Shown here: one piece after another, positions 34,147 through 44,160 of the stretch
Numbering within the stretch: position 1 is the first letter of the stretch
Layout of the letters: every line of letters starts with the position of its first letter
Position numbers and translations under genes: made by a program
Notes under the pieces: generated by a model
The model's input: only the letters and a program-made list of their open reading frames with translations
Databases searched by the model: none
What the model was told of the DNA's origin: nothing
DNA from: Ochotona curzoniae
Taxonomy: Eukaryota; Chordata; Mammalia; Lagomorpha; Ochotonidae
Direction of reading: 5' to 3'
Assembly: GCF_017591425.1 (NCBI RefSeq)
Contig: NW_024465885.1
Coordinates: 47,301,001 to 47,365,000, forward strand
DNA: 64,000 bases

Positions 34147-34432
34147 GGGCCAGCTTAGTGCAATAACAGGTAAAGCCGGTGTTGTAGGCATGCCACGTGG
34201 ATGCCAGTTCAACACCTGGCAGTGCCCCTCCGTGCAAGTTCCTGCTAATGCCCCTGGGAAAAGCAGTGGGAGATGGCAAAGTATATGCAGGAACCTTAGT
34301 CAAAGCTCCTAGCCTGGCCCAGCACCTGCCATTGGATCCACCTGGGGAGTGAGCTAGGGCAATGGAAGCTCGCTCTCTCTGTCTCTCCCTCTCTCTTTCT
34401 AACTTTTAAATAAATAATTCCTTAAAAAATCC
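34147..34432 (+). mobile_element. Old CSINE, plus strand
   Basis: The head ggccagcttagtgcaataacagg is decayed. The body has cctcctagcctggcccagc; a ctctctctgtctctccctctctc tract and an aacttttaaataaataattc tail identify it. It retains the long CT tract of an older subfamily. Confidence 0.85.
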
Positions 34433-34756
34433 TGTGGAACATTACTTGGGAAACACTACTTGGATTCAGCAATTGATAACATTTTTTTGTTTTGTTAAAA
34501 TGGACTTTAGTAAACACATTAAAAAATGCTCTGAAAAATGTTTTGGTGGTCAATTCAAGACTTGAAATAGTTCTAGATCATGCAAGCCTAATTTTTTTGA
34601 GGGTGAATAAATGTATAAGATTAAATGTGCTCATTTCTTCATATTATTTTTATCGTGTTTTGTTTGTATAGTTGAATTTAACCTTTTGTGGTAGTCTAAT
34701 TTTAAATTCTCTTAACTCATTTTAGAATATGAACTTATGGGACAACTTTTTAAAAG

Positions 34757-34990
34757 TGATTTATTTATTTGAAAGAGGGGTAGGGGAGAGACATTGGTCT
34801 TCTACCTTTGGGTCATTGCTCAGATGGCTGCAGCAGTCAGCCGTGGGCCAGATGAAAGCCAGGAGCTTCTTCAGGGTGCCCCACGCGGGTGCAGGGCCAC
34901 GCTGCGGTGCTGTCCTCTGCTGCTTTCCAAGGCACGTGTGGCAGGCCAGCACTGCAGCTGATGGTGAAGCTGCTACAGCACAGTGCGCGT
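34757..34990 (-). mobile_element. Old CSINE, 5' part diverged
   Basis: Tail complement aaaagtgatttatttatttgaaag, a ccacgcgggtgcagggccacg block, and a tgctgctttccaaggcacgtg block. The head is not clear. Confidence 0.8.
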
Positions 34991-35049
34991 GCCAGGATGG
35001 AAAATTGTATATGTTGAGTGGTTATAGAATATGTTTGTTTACTCAACAG

Positions 35050-35490
35050 TTAGATTCCAGTGATCACAGACATGTAATCTGTGAAGTTAGGAAGAACTAG
35101 CTGTCTGAAAGATTCCTGGCCAGCTGCTGGCCTTGGGGGTTGTTCTGAACCCGACCCCATGCCCCTGGTCGTCTTGTGCCTTTCATTTACTCTCTCATTT
35201 ACTGTTGGAGTTTGCTCTGACTGGTTCAGTTCACTGAGTTTCTTTTCTTGATGAGTGATAGTCTGGAGGGTTATGTTGCTCTCATGGCTTTGCTTTTCTC
35301 TTCGGGTAAATGCAGGTAGTACTAAGCTCAGGGTAACATCTCGAGTTCTACTGCCCACTGCCTTGTAGCAGTTCCCTCCTATTTGTATTTTCTCAAGTAT
35401 TTCGGTTGAGATCACCCTGAATGTCCAGTGGTGTAGTAGAATCCATGTTATGTCTGTTATCAGAAACATGCCGTATCTGTCTAGCATCAC
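35050..35490 (-). other. Unexplained 146-codon open frame
   Basis: An uninterrupted minus-strand frame in sequence that I cannot assign to a repeat. The middle is rich in E, K, Q, S, T and N (for example HQEKKLSELNQSEQTPTVNE). No domain, no convincing start context and no poly-A signal just downstream. It could be a decayed element, an exon or chance. Confidence 0.2.
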
Positions 35491-36129
35491 GTGCTATCGG
35501 TAGTGATCTGTTTTAACTTTGTGTTTGGCTTGTGTAAGTTATTTCCTAAAAGTGCAAGCTTTGGGTCATAGAGCCTAAAGAGTTTGAAGCCTCAGCTAAC
35601 TTTGACAGAGCTGTGTGGTGTTCTGTGCCTTGTTCTTAGTCACAGTGTAAGCATCTGTCAGGAGCGGGGCACTATTTTCTGCCTCTGGCCATTTGTCTAT
35701 TTAGAACACAATTCATGGATCTTAGAAAACGTTAACCTTGAAATCCCAGAGTCTGTGAAATTGTACCATAAAATTAAAAATAAAGTAGAAGGGGAAAAAA
35801 ACCCCAAAATTGGCATGTTACTGATTTATTGAATTTTGAGTGATGCCTGTGCATGCCGTAGCAGGGACAGACTGAGTGGTTTTGAGGTGTTACATGGTCC
35901 GCGGGCTGGGTGGGTCCCCTGCCTGCTTTGTGTCTTAGCATTGAATAGTAATGGCGGAAAGAAGAGTTCTGTTTGACAGCTGTGAAAGCAGTTGTGTATA
36001 TGCAGTGGAGGAGGAAATTCCAGTGCTGCGAGAAACCCCGAGCGGCTGAGGACATGTTCCCCTCCCAGGGCTCTTGCCGTCCTGTAGTGCTTTCATGGCA
36101 TTTGTACAGGTTTTTAGGTCCCCACTTGC
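35491..36129. other. Unassigned sequence
   Basis: No recognised repeat or gene. Confidence 0.5.
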
Positions 36130-36205
36130 CCGATGAGCTTGTCAGGGTGGGGGATTGTGACTATCTCACCGTGTACCCTGGTCTGTCTAGCAAAGTTACG
36201 GGACT
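36130..36205 (+). mobile_element. Possible L2 3' fragment
   Basis: gatgagcttgtcagggtggg, gattgtgactatctcaccg and gtaccctggtctgtctagca resemble the L2 3' region (gagctccttgagggcaggg ... ctgtatccccag ... cctagcaca). Confidence 0.42.
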
Positions 36206-37669
36206 GAGGAAGGACTCAGCACTGCACCTGGCACCTCTGCCAGCTGACAGAACAGGTGCCCCCAAAGAGCTTGTTCTACTGAGTTCGATGAGTTGGTTTT
36301 AAGAGTTCCTCAGTGTTTTCAATTTCTGTTAGTTTCTTATTTCTAATAAGTTTCTAATTCTAAGTAATGAATAATATATATAATCTGAGTAATGAATATA
36401 TTTATGAGAACATTTTATATTTATCAGAAAATCATGGGAAACTGAGGTTAACTAGTTTCTTTAACTTTCATTCCTTTATCAGACTCGAGTAGATTTATAT
36501 TCACTAGTTTAGATTTTCAGGATACTTCTAAAGTATTTCTACAAATGTCTGATTGGAGGAAGATGGCAGTGGGGGCTTTTTATTTGTCCTGTTTCCTTAG
36601 AAATAGAAGTAAGGTGGTAAACCAGGACCTGGCCATGTCTGACAAGGCTGGGTGAGCACCATTATCCCCACAGACCCAGGCACTGACAAGGGACCAGCAG
36701 AGGGCCACCTCAGGCAGTCGGGAGGACTGCAGGGGTCCTGACGGCAGGAGATGGCACCAGATCATAGGGATGCTGTCTGCAGTTGGTGTCAGGATGGAGT
36801 GTTAACAGCAAAGGCCGAGTAAGGGTGCACACGACTTCCTAGCCGTCAGATCAGATGCTGAGGGAGCTAGGAGGGGGAGGAGAAAAGGCCACATTTCAGT
36901 GTTCTTAAGTTAGGGAATCAATTGTATATACGAGGGATATAGAAATTAAACAAGTTACATTTTTTAGAAAAGGAAACTAAAAGGGATTAATTAATGAGTA
37001 TGAAACAAAGGCACCAAGTTCCAAGTTTCCATTTCTTGGTGTAGGGAATGGTAATAAGCAGAATGTCCTGGTCTGTGTAACGTGATGTGTGGCACAGGCC
37101 CCTGGAGAGGCTTGACGTATCGTCTCTTCCGGTTGCTCCTGTGGAAGTTATGCAAGTTGGGAGCTACATTTTCTTAGATTTCCATTTGAGAAACTGGTAT
37201 GTCTTTGCAAATTATGTGTTAATGTCTCAAATTTTATTTGTTCTGCCTGTGTTGCCAGACTTACATTCAAGTTGAAATTCATTTCTTATTTGCGTAATTT
37301 GAAGTTTGAGTTTATGAACTTTTCCATTTAGTAGGTATTGAAGTTATGCTGATTTTCTGTTTCTTGGCCATTGCTTTGTGGCCAGTGATGTAGAGCTGGA
37401 TTTATTCAGAAGGGTTTACAGGAGCATGGCTAATAGGAAACAAATGTGACCACCATGAAGTGCTTCTGGGAACCAAACTAACTCAAAAGTTAGCATTTGT
37501 TTTCCATATTTACTCACTTGAGTTGATACACTTGTAGAATCCATTTTTGGATGAATTAGTGGAATATTTTGTTGAAGGATACCTGAAATGGTTAAGTTTT
37601 CCCATTAAATAAATATAACATGTTTGCAGTTTGTTTTTTTTTTTTCTGCTTGAGGACAAGCATTTTTTG
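36206..37669. other. Single-copy sequence
   Basis: About 1.5 kb with no SINE and no recognised gene or repeat. Confidence 0.5.
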
Positions 37670-37878
37670 GAAAGATTGATTTGAAAGTCAGAGAAGCAAG
37701 GAGTGACAGAGATCACTCATGCTTGAAGCAAGGAGTGACAGAGATCACTCATGCTTGGTGGACTCCGCAAGTGCCAGTGACGGCCGTAACTGCTGGTCTG
37801 ACCCGGAGCTGAGGACGGAGGGACCCATGGCCTGCCTTCCCAGGCCGACCAGTGGCAGCGGCTCCTCCACCTGAGCCC
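37670..37878 (-). mobile_element. Old CSINE with an internal duplication
   Basis: ggaaagattgatttgaaagtcag begins the tail side. A 32-bp segment is exactly doubled (37693-37724 and 37725-37756). The body then reads ggtggactccgcaagtgcc and cttcccaggccgaccagtgg. The head is lost. Confidence 0.75.
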
Positions 37879-38335
37879 ACGGGGGTGCTGTCTTGGTGGT
37901 TAGCTCGGATGCATTGGCTTAGGTCTAATGTCTAGAATTTGTTGAGTTAAAGAATATGTTTGCTTTTAGGACATTTAATATTTTCAGCTATTTTTAAAAA
38001 ATACAATTGTGTTAATACTAGCTGTCAGTTTTTCTGTACTCTATAGTCTTGAATGTTTGCTTTTTTGTGAAGCTTATCAATATTTAAATTTCTATTTTGA
38101 TTTAATGGCATTGAATATTACTAGATTTGTTACTCTGTTCTTTTGTGAATATCCTTTCACATCTAGTTTTCTTGCATTTTATTTTTTTAAATACTAGGAG
38201 TTCTTAAATGAATCCTTACATGCTAAGGACTATTCCCATTGGTTTGTGTGCATTAATTCATTCTTGATGATCTCTGTGAGATAATACCATGATTGACCGG
38301 AGTGGGACTCACTACTCTTTTTTTTTTTTTTTTTT
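37879..38335. other. AT-rich unassigned sequence
   Basis: No gene or recognised repeat. A T run at 38319-38337 precedes the next SINE. Confidence 0.5.
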
Positions 38336-38655
38336 TTAATTTTCTGTAAAGATTTAATTTCTATTGGAAAGGAAGATTTACAGAGCGGAGGGGAGACAGA
38401 GAGCCATCTTCTCTCCGCTGGATTGCTCTCTAAGTGACTGCAATGGCCAGAGCTGAGCCACTTTGAAGCCAGGAGTCAGGGTCTTCCAGGTCTCCCACAT
38501 GGTCCCAAGGTTTTGGGCTATTCTCTGTTGCTTTCCCAGGTCACAGGCAGGGAGCTGGGTGGGAAGTGGAGCAGCCAGGATATGAACTGGCACCCATATG
38601 GGATCCTGGCGCTTATAAGGGGAAGATTTAGCTGCTAAGCCTTTGTGCTAGGCTG
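38336..38655 (-). mobile_element. CSINE
   Basis: Tail complement tgtaaagatttaatttctattgg; a ctcccacatggtcccaagg block with a short loss; head ending ttgtgctaggctgc. Confidence 0.9.
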
Positions 38656-38659
38656 CTTC

Positions 38660-38980
38660 CCTTTAAAATTTTTTTTTATTTATTATTTTTATTCTAAAGG
38701 CAATTACAGAGAGAAGGAGGGATATTGAAAGAGGTCTTCCTCTGTCTACTAGTTTACTCCCCAAATAAGCACATTGCCAGATCTGAGCTAATCCAGGAGC
38801 TTCTGGGTCTCTCAGGTGCGTGCAGGGCCTAAGCACTGGAGCCATTCTCAGTTGCTTTTCTAGGCCATGATCAGGGAGCTGGATGTGAAGTTGAGAGGCC
38901 GGGACTTGGGCCGATACCCTAACGGGGTGCCAGTGCCCGTAGGTAGAGGCTTAGCTCACTAGGCCATGGTGTTGGCCCTG
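38660..38980 (-). mobile_element. CSINE, diverged
   Basis: Tail complement tttttttttatttattatttttattc. The body has gggtctctcaggtgcgtgcagg; the head ends atggtgttggccct. It is directly adjacent to the preceding copy. Confidence 0.88.
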
Positions 38981-39039
38981 ATTTACTATTTTTAAATGTT
39001 GTTGAGACAGCTTTTCTGTTTGTATTGTCTTAATTTTCT

Positions 39040-39365
39040 TCATTTAATATTTATTTTAAATTTTTATGTACTTGAGAGAGAGAGAGAGAGAAATATATGA
39101 ATAGAGACTACAGCATCTAATGGTTTAGGACCCAGCGAGGAGGGCTTAAGGTGGGAGCTGGATCTCAGTATGGTTCTCCTCTGTGGGTGGCATGAGCCCA
39201 CCTCCTTGAGCCCCCCTACCCCCTGCCCGCTGCCCCCCAGGACCTGCATTGGAAGGAAATGTGAGGAGCCAGAGCTGGTGAGTGAAGCTGTGGATTCCGT
39301 GTGGAGCCTGAACTTCCCACGCAGGACTCCGAGCAATGGGCCCTCCGAGCATGAGGTTTAGTTTG
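39040..39365 (-). mobile_element. Old CSINE, strongly diverged
   Basis: Tail complement aatatttattttaaatttttatg, a (GA)n run at 39074-39091, and weak body matches (ggtgggagctggatctcag). The far boundary is uncertain. Confidence 0.55.
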
Positions 39366-39654
39366 TAGGTGGAAGGTCTTACTAGTGTAATGAATGTGTC
39401 ATCCTCTCAAACAAGAATCTGGTGGTGTTAAATAGCCTTTGTGTTATGTAGTGGATTTTGTTTTTAAGCAGTTTCCTGATGGATTCACAAATAATTTGTT
39501 TTTGCTTGATACAATCTTTGATAATCTTACCAGTATGAACTTTTCTAGAATATGTGTGGAAATCAGCATTTCTTTTCTTTTTTCTTTTCTTTCTTTGTTT
39601 ATTTATTCGTTCGTTCGTTCATTTATTATTTATTTTTTCTGTTTTGAGTTTTAT
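39366..39654. other. T-rich unassigned sequence
   Basis: Contains a pyrimidine tract (39569-39600) and three TTCG units at 39606-39617, an unusual CpG-bearing tetranucleotide repeat. No gene. Confidence 0.5.
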
Positions 39655-39835
39655 GGTGCAGTCATGTAGGATTGGGGATCCCCCCCAGTTCCCACCCCCG
39701 ACTGGGAGTATTTCAAGAAGGAGCATGTGTCCTTGGACAGGCAGCTTGGAATTGTGCGATTATACATTGATGATAGATTCAGTGGCATGAAATACTTCGG
39801 TTCCAGGAGTAAGTTGTCCATGCTCTTCTTAGAAA
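39655..39835 (-). mobile_element. Possible L1 3' end fragment
   Basis: tatggtgcagtcatgtagga then gggatcccccccagttcccacccccg resembles the C-rich complement of the lagomorph L1 3' UTR at 5935-5970 and 60470-60520, in the same orientation. Diverged. Confidence 0.4.
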
Positions 39836-39931
39836 ATGAATAGGCTGGCTGTTCAAAAGTTTTGAGTTTGTTTTGCTTCAACATAAAGAAAAATAAAACT
39901 AGAAGTTTAATGTAAAAACTGCCCAGTTTTC

Positions 39932-40215
39932 TTCTTGAGATTTGCTTTATTCTTGTCGGAAAGGTAGGGCTACAGGGAAAGAGACAGAAAGACCTCCCAT
40001 TTGCTGGGTCACTTCCCAAATGGCCGCAGTGGCTGGAGTGAGGTAACCCAAAGCCAGGAGCCAGAAGCTCCTTCGTACCTCTGCCTTAGGTGGAGGCGGT
40101 CCTCTGCTGCTCTCCCAGGCCACAGGCAGGGAGCTGGATGGCAGGTGGAGCAGCCAGGACGTGAACTGGTGCCCACAGGGCACATGGCACGTGGAAGTTG
40201 AGCACAAGCTGGCCC
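39932..40215 (-). mobile_element. CSINE, diverged
   Basis: Tail complement ttgagatttgctttattcttg; the body has cccaggccacaggcaggg and agcagccaggacgtgaactgg; head decayed. Confidence 0.87.
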
Positions 40216-40615
40216 AGAAAGTTACCATTATTCACATTTGAATTATGTGAAGTAGAACTTTAAAAATTGTAATATCTGGCTTTCCCAATACTCTCTCTCT
40301 TTTTATGAATTTATATTGGACTACCTTGTGGTGTTTCTTTAATTTGCTCTGGGCCCTTATATCCTGTAGTCTTTTATAAATATGGAAGTGCGGTGTGTTT
40401 AGTGCAGCGGGTGATTTTTCCTGGGATACCCACATTCTGTATTCGAGCTCCTATTTCTAGGCCTGACTACTACAACAGCAGAAATTACAGTATTGGTAGA
40501 TGAGCTAATCACTTTAAAAAAATCATACAGTATCTACAAGAAATTTACTGTGATTAGTTAATTTAGACAGTTTGGGATATAACATTTTACTTAGTAATCA
40601 GTTGTGTTTTTGTGT
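40216..40615. other. AT-rich unassigned sequence
   Basis: No gene or recognised repeat. Confidence 0.5.
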
Positions 40616-40619
40616 CAGA

Positions 40620-40857
40620 GGAACTGAAAAACGTAAAGTCAAATATAACCAGTACTGTTTATAATAATATAAAAAATATGAAACAAATAAATCTGAGAAA
40701 GAGATGTACAGTACATTAACAAGTATAAAATATTGCTGAGAGAAATTAAGGATGACTGATAAGTGAAGAAATACATCACTTCTGTACAAAAATAAACTCC
40801 ATGAAGATAAGCCAGGGTCAGAGAGACAAACACTGCATGTTCTCCCTTACATGAGAT
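40620..40857 (+). mobile_element. L1 ORF2/3' UTR remnant, left part
   Basis: aatattgctgagagaaattaa is the L1 ORF2 segment coding LLREIK. agagacaaacactgcatgttctcccttacatg matches the L1 3' UTR phrase gacaaatactgcatgatctc as recalled. Sense orientation, old and rearranged. It is interrupted by the CSINE that follows. Confidence 0.65.
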
Positions 40858-41174
40858 TTTTTATTTTTAAAGATTTTTTTTTTTTTTTAATTGGAAAGTC
40901 AGATATACAGAGAGGAGGAGAAATGGGAAGATCTTGCATCCGCTGATTCACTCCCCACGTGGCTGCAACAGCCGGTGCTGAGCCGATCTGAAGCCAGCAG
41001 CCAGGAGCTTCTTCTGGACCTCCATTGTGGGTGTAGGGTCTCAAGGCTTTGGGCAGCTCTCAGCTGCTTTCCCAGATCACAAGGGAAGTGGGCCTCATGG
41101 ACACTGGCTCCTGTATTGTATCCCTGCACATGCAAGCTGAGGACTTTAGCTGCTAGGCTACCACACCGGGCCCT
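40858..41174 (-). mobile_element. CSINE inserted in the L1 remnant
   Basis: Tail complement tttttaaagattttttttttt. The body has catccgctgattcactcccc; the head ends cacaccgggccc. Flanks cccttacatgagat (left) and cccttatatgaaat (right) look like a decayed target duplication. Confidence 0.93.
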
Positions 41175-41335
41175 TATATGAAATTTAGAAAGCAAAACAA
41201 GAATATGTGTATCAGTATTACTACAGACAAGTTTTATAAAAATGGTTTTTATGCCATTGTGAAACCAATGGTTGAGAATATTACACTAGTATGATAAGAT
41301 TCTGATTAGTCCATGTCGCATCTACCTTGTTGACT
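41175..41335 (+). mobile_element. L1 remnant, right part (probable)
   Basis: Continues after the CSINE from cttatatgaaatttagaaagc. This fits the L1 3' UTR phrase cttatatgtggaatct, but the rest is AT-rich and weakly diagnostic. Confidence 0.4.
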
Positions 41336-41339
41336 CACA

Positions 41340-41516
41340 TCCTGAGGAACAGTGGATGGAGACTGAGAAAGCTGGCTGCATCCCACTCCCCTGAGAGACC
41401 TGCCGGCTTCCGCCCCGCTGAGCCCTGGCCTTTGTAGGCAGTAGGGCTGGTGGGTAAACCAGCAGGTGGAAGATCCGTCTTCATTTCTCTGTGCTTTTCA
41501 AATAAAAAATGAAATT
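41340..41516 (+). mobile_element. Old CSINE, 5' truncated, plus strand
   Basis: gctggtgggtaaaccagcaggtggaagatc, then a short CT-rich region and cttttcaaataaaaaatg as tail. The 5' body is poorly preserved. Confidence 0.6.
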
Positions 41517-42659
41517 TGAAGTTAAATGAGTGTACATAATTATTCATATAATTACATTAGTTTATGTTAGAAGATCATTCAGAATTTATTTAGAAGTATG
41601 AGCTCTGAGAACAATAGTGAACGAGACACGGTTCTTCCCACTTTTTTTCCCATTAAAGGTGGAAGCCGCCCGGAGAACACACTGTACTGTAGGCCCGTGG
41701 AGAGGCAGATGTGATGCTGTGTGACTGAATTTATTCCAGTCACGGGGAGCTAGTGCTACTGGGACAATGCAGTGCAATTATTTTAAATTATTTAATTGTA
41801 TAACTTGAGTTCTTTACATCTCTTAGGCCTTGTCATGGCTGTTGGCTTCTGCCAGCATTTTTAATAATACTGCATTTTAATAATAAGCATCAATTCACCC
41901 TTATTGCCCAACTCTAGAGCCAGAACTCCTTTGTCATCTTCTCTTCCCTCCCAAGTTAAGAGACAGATTAGATGTCTGAGAGAGGGATGTGTTGACTGAC
42001 AGGCCGGTTTAGCATGTGAATGGGGCCGAAGACAGCACCTCTGGCTTCCTTGCGGGCTTGAGCAGGCTTTATCAGGTAGACACATTGTTGTTGTTTGACC
42101 CTGCCTAGGCTAGTAGGTTAATACCTGCAGAGGGATGATGTTTGGCCTTGGCCTTGGCCTGTGGTGACTGTTCATCTGTGCTCAAGTGGCTGGGACCCAG
42201 TGCAGTCAATACTTTGTAGAAGAGTGGAGCTGACCATGCAGCAGTTACTTGGAGATGAGCCCTTCTGTTTTCCTTTCCCACCTAGAATCTCACAAAGCAC
42301 AGCGGTTGTGGTTTCTGGTGCCAGCTTTCAACTCTGTGTCCATCTGACCTGTTTTCTATTACTGTAATGATCCTTTCTGCATCCCATGCTTCATTTTACT
42401 TTGTTATTCTTTACTGGTGGATATTATGGAGGATATGAATGTGCATGTTTGATCTGCCGGTGTGCTGGATATTTTGGCTTGAAGAACCACCTTCAGTTTA
42501 TGAAACTGAGGTACAAAATACGCTGTTTGCATTTGCTGTTGGTGTTAAATGGGGACTTTGCAAGCACTGCTGCAAATGTGGCTGTCTTGGGTTGTCTTAT
42601 TTCTGAACGAGATGCAGTCTTAACTGTGATGCCTGCGGGTATAGATGGTCTTCTGGAAG
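41517..42659. other. Single-copy sequence
   Basis: No recognised repeat. A 124-codon plus frame (42386-42760) begins here and ends in the minisatellite. Its upper part (GGYYGGYECACLICRCAGYF) is cysteine-rich by chance or otherwise, and no domain is recognised. Confidence 0.45.
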
Positions 42660-42662
42660 TCG

Positions 42663-43524
42663 ACATGTGCTCCCCTGTGCTCCCCTGTGCTCCCCTGTGC
42701 TTTGTGCTCCCCTGTGCTCCCCTGTGTTCTCTGTGCTCCCCTGTGCTCTGTGCTCCCTGAGCTCCCCTGTGCTCTGTGTTCACCTGTGCTCCCCTGTGCT
42801 CCCCTGTGTTCTCTGTGCTCCCCTGTGCTCCCCTGTGCTCCTCTGTGCTCCCCTGTGTTCTCTGTGCTCCCCTGTGTTCCCTGTGTTCTCTGTGCTCCCC
42901 TGTGTTCTCTGTGTTCTCTGTGCTCCCCTGTGCTCACCTGTGCTCACCTGTGCTCTGTACTCCCCTGTGCTCACCTGTATTCCCTGTGCTCCCCTGTGCT
43001 CCCCTGTGCTCCCCTGTGCTCTGTGCTCCTCTGTGCTCCCCTGTGTTCTCTGTGCTCCCCTGTGTTCTCTGTGCTCCCCTGTGTTCTCTGTGCTCCCCTG
43101 TGCTCCCCTGTGTTCTCTGTGCTCCCCTGTGTTCTCTGTGCTCCCCTGTGTTCTCTGTGCTCCCCTGTGCTCCCCTGTGCTCTGTGCTCCCCTGTGCTCA
43201 CCTGTGTTCTCTGTGCTCCCCTGTGCTCCCCTGTGTTCCCCTGTGCTCACCTGTGTTCTCTGTGCTCCCCTGTGCACTGTGCTCCCCTGTGTTCTCTGTG
43301 CTCCCCTGTGTTCCCTGTGTTCTCTGTGCTCCCCTGTGGTCACCTGTGCTCCCCTGTGCTCCGTGCTCCCCTGTGTTCTCTGTGCTCCCCTGTGCTCCCC
43401 TGTGTTCTCTGTGCTCCCCTGTGTTCCCTGTGTTCTCTGTGCTCCCCTGTGCTCACCTGTGCTCCCCTGTGCTCCGTGCTCCCCTGTGTTCTCTGTGCTC
43501 CCCTGTGTTCCCCTGCACACATTG
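42663..43524. repeat. Pyrimidine-rich 9-10-bp minisatellite
   Basis: The basic unit is TGTGCTCCCC, mixed with TGTGTTCTC, TGTGCTCACC and TGTGCTC. A 19-bp compound (tgtgctcccctgtgttctc) dominates 43035-43160. About 85-90 basic units in 860 bases. The plus strand is almost free of A. No stop codon arises in most frames, giving artefactual frames up to 334 codons on the plus strand and 246 on the minus strand. Confidence 0.97.
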
Positions 43525-43679
43525 CCTGTCTCCCTCAGTGCATCACCCCAAGGCTACTGAAAAGTGAATGTCTCCTGTTATTTTGGTATATCAAACAAGA
43601 TGTACTCCTAGATGTGTTAAATCTGTTTATAGCTTTTCTTTTGTTATGAAAACTGACAATGAAATACTTAGTGCAGTTT

Positions 43680-44160
43680 GGTTTTTTTTTTCCCATGTTT
43701 TTATTATGTTTTTGACAATCTTTACATAGTTAATTAGGGCAAAAAGATTAAAGGGCTGTAGGAAAATGGGTAAGACTGTTATTTCCACATTGTTTCCTTC
43801 ATGTTTCTGAGGCAAAGGGGGATTTTAAGGGAGAAACCTCACCCAGTCTCCCACCTATCCCAGGTCCCTGATGCTCCAAGGGTCTTGCTCGAGTGGTTTT
43901 GATAGTTCAACAGTTATGAATTGCTGCCAATCTCGCCATTCTAAGCACAATGAAGTTGCTGCAGAATCCACTGATTGACATAGTCCATCTTAGAGTCTCC
44001 ATTTGCCCAGTTTTTCACTGCCAGTATATGGCTGAGGTGGTTGATTAACTTGTTCTGTCTTCTGTCTTTTCACGGTTAGGGTTCTGAGTCCGGCAGTTCT
44101 ATTGGGGAGATCCCCAAAGAGACTTTTTCTGAGGTGTTCCTAGACCAGATTCTTATATGT
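43680..44160 (-). mobile_element. Unidentified retroelement, T-run-flanked end
   Basis: A T run at 43681-43692 (complement of a possible A-tail) begins a segment shared with 10430-10795 (agtggttttgatagttc ... gctgccaatctcgcc). This side probably marks the 3' end. The neighbouring degenerate tandem region may be part of the same element. Confidence 0.55.

Noticed and set aside
42645..43649. 334-codon cysteine- and proline-rich plus-strand frame and 246-codon minus-strand frame
   Set aside because: All are read-through of the 9-10-bp minisatellite, whose unit has no stop codon in most frames. No gene signals flank them.
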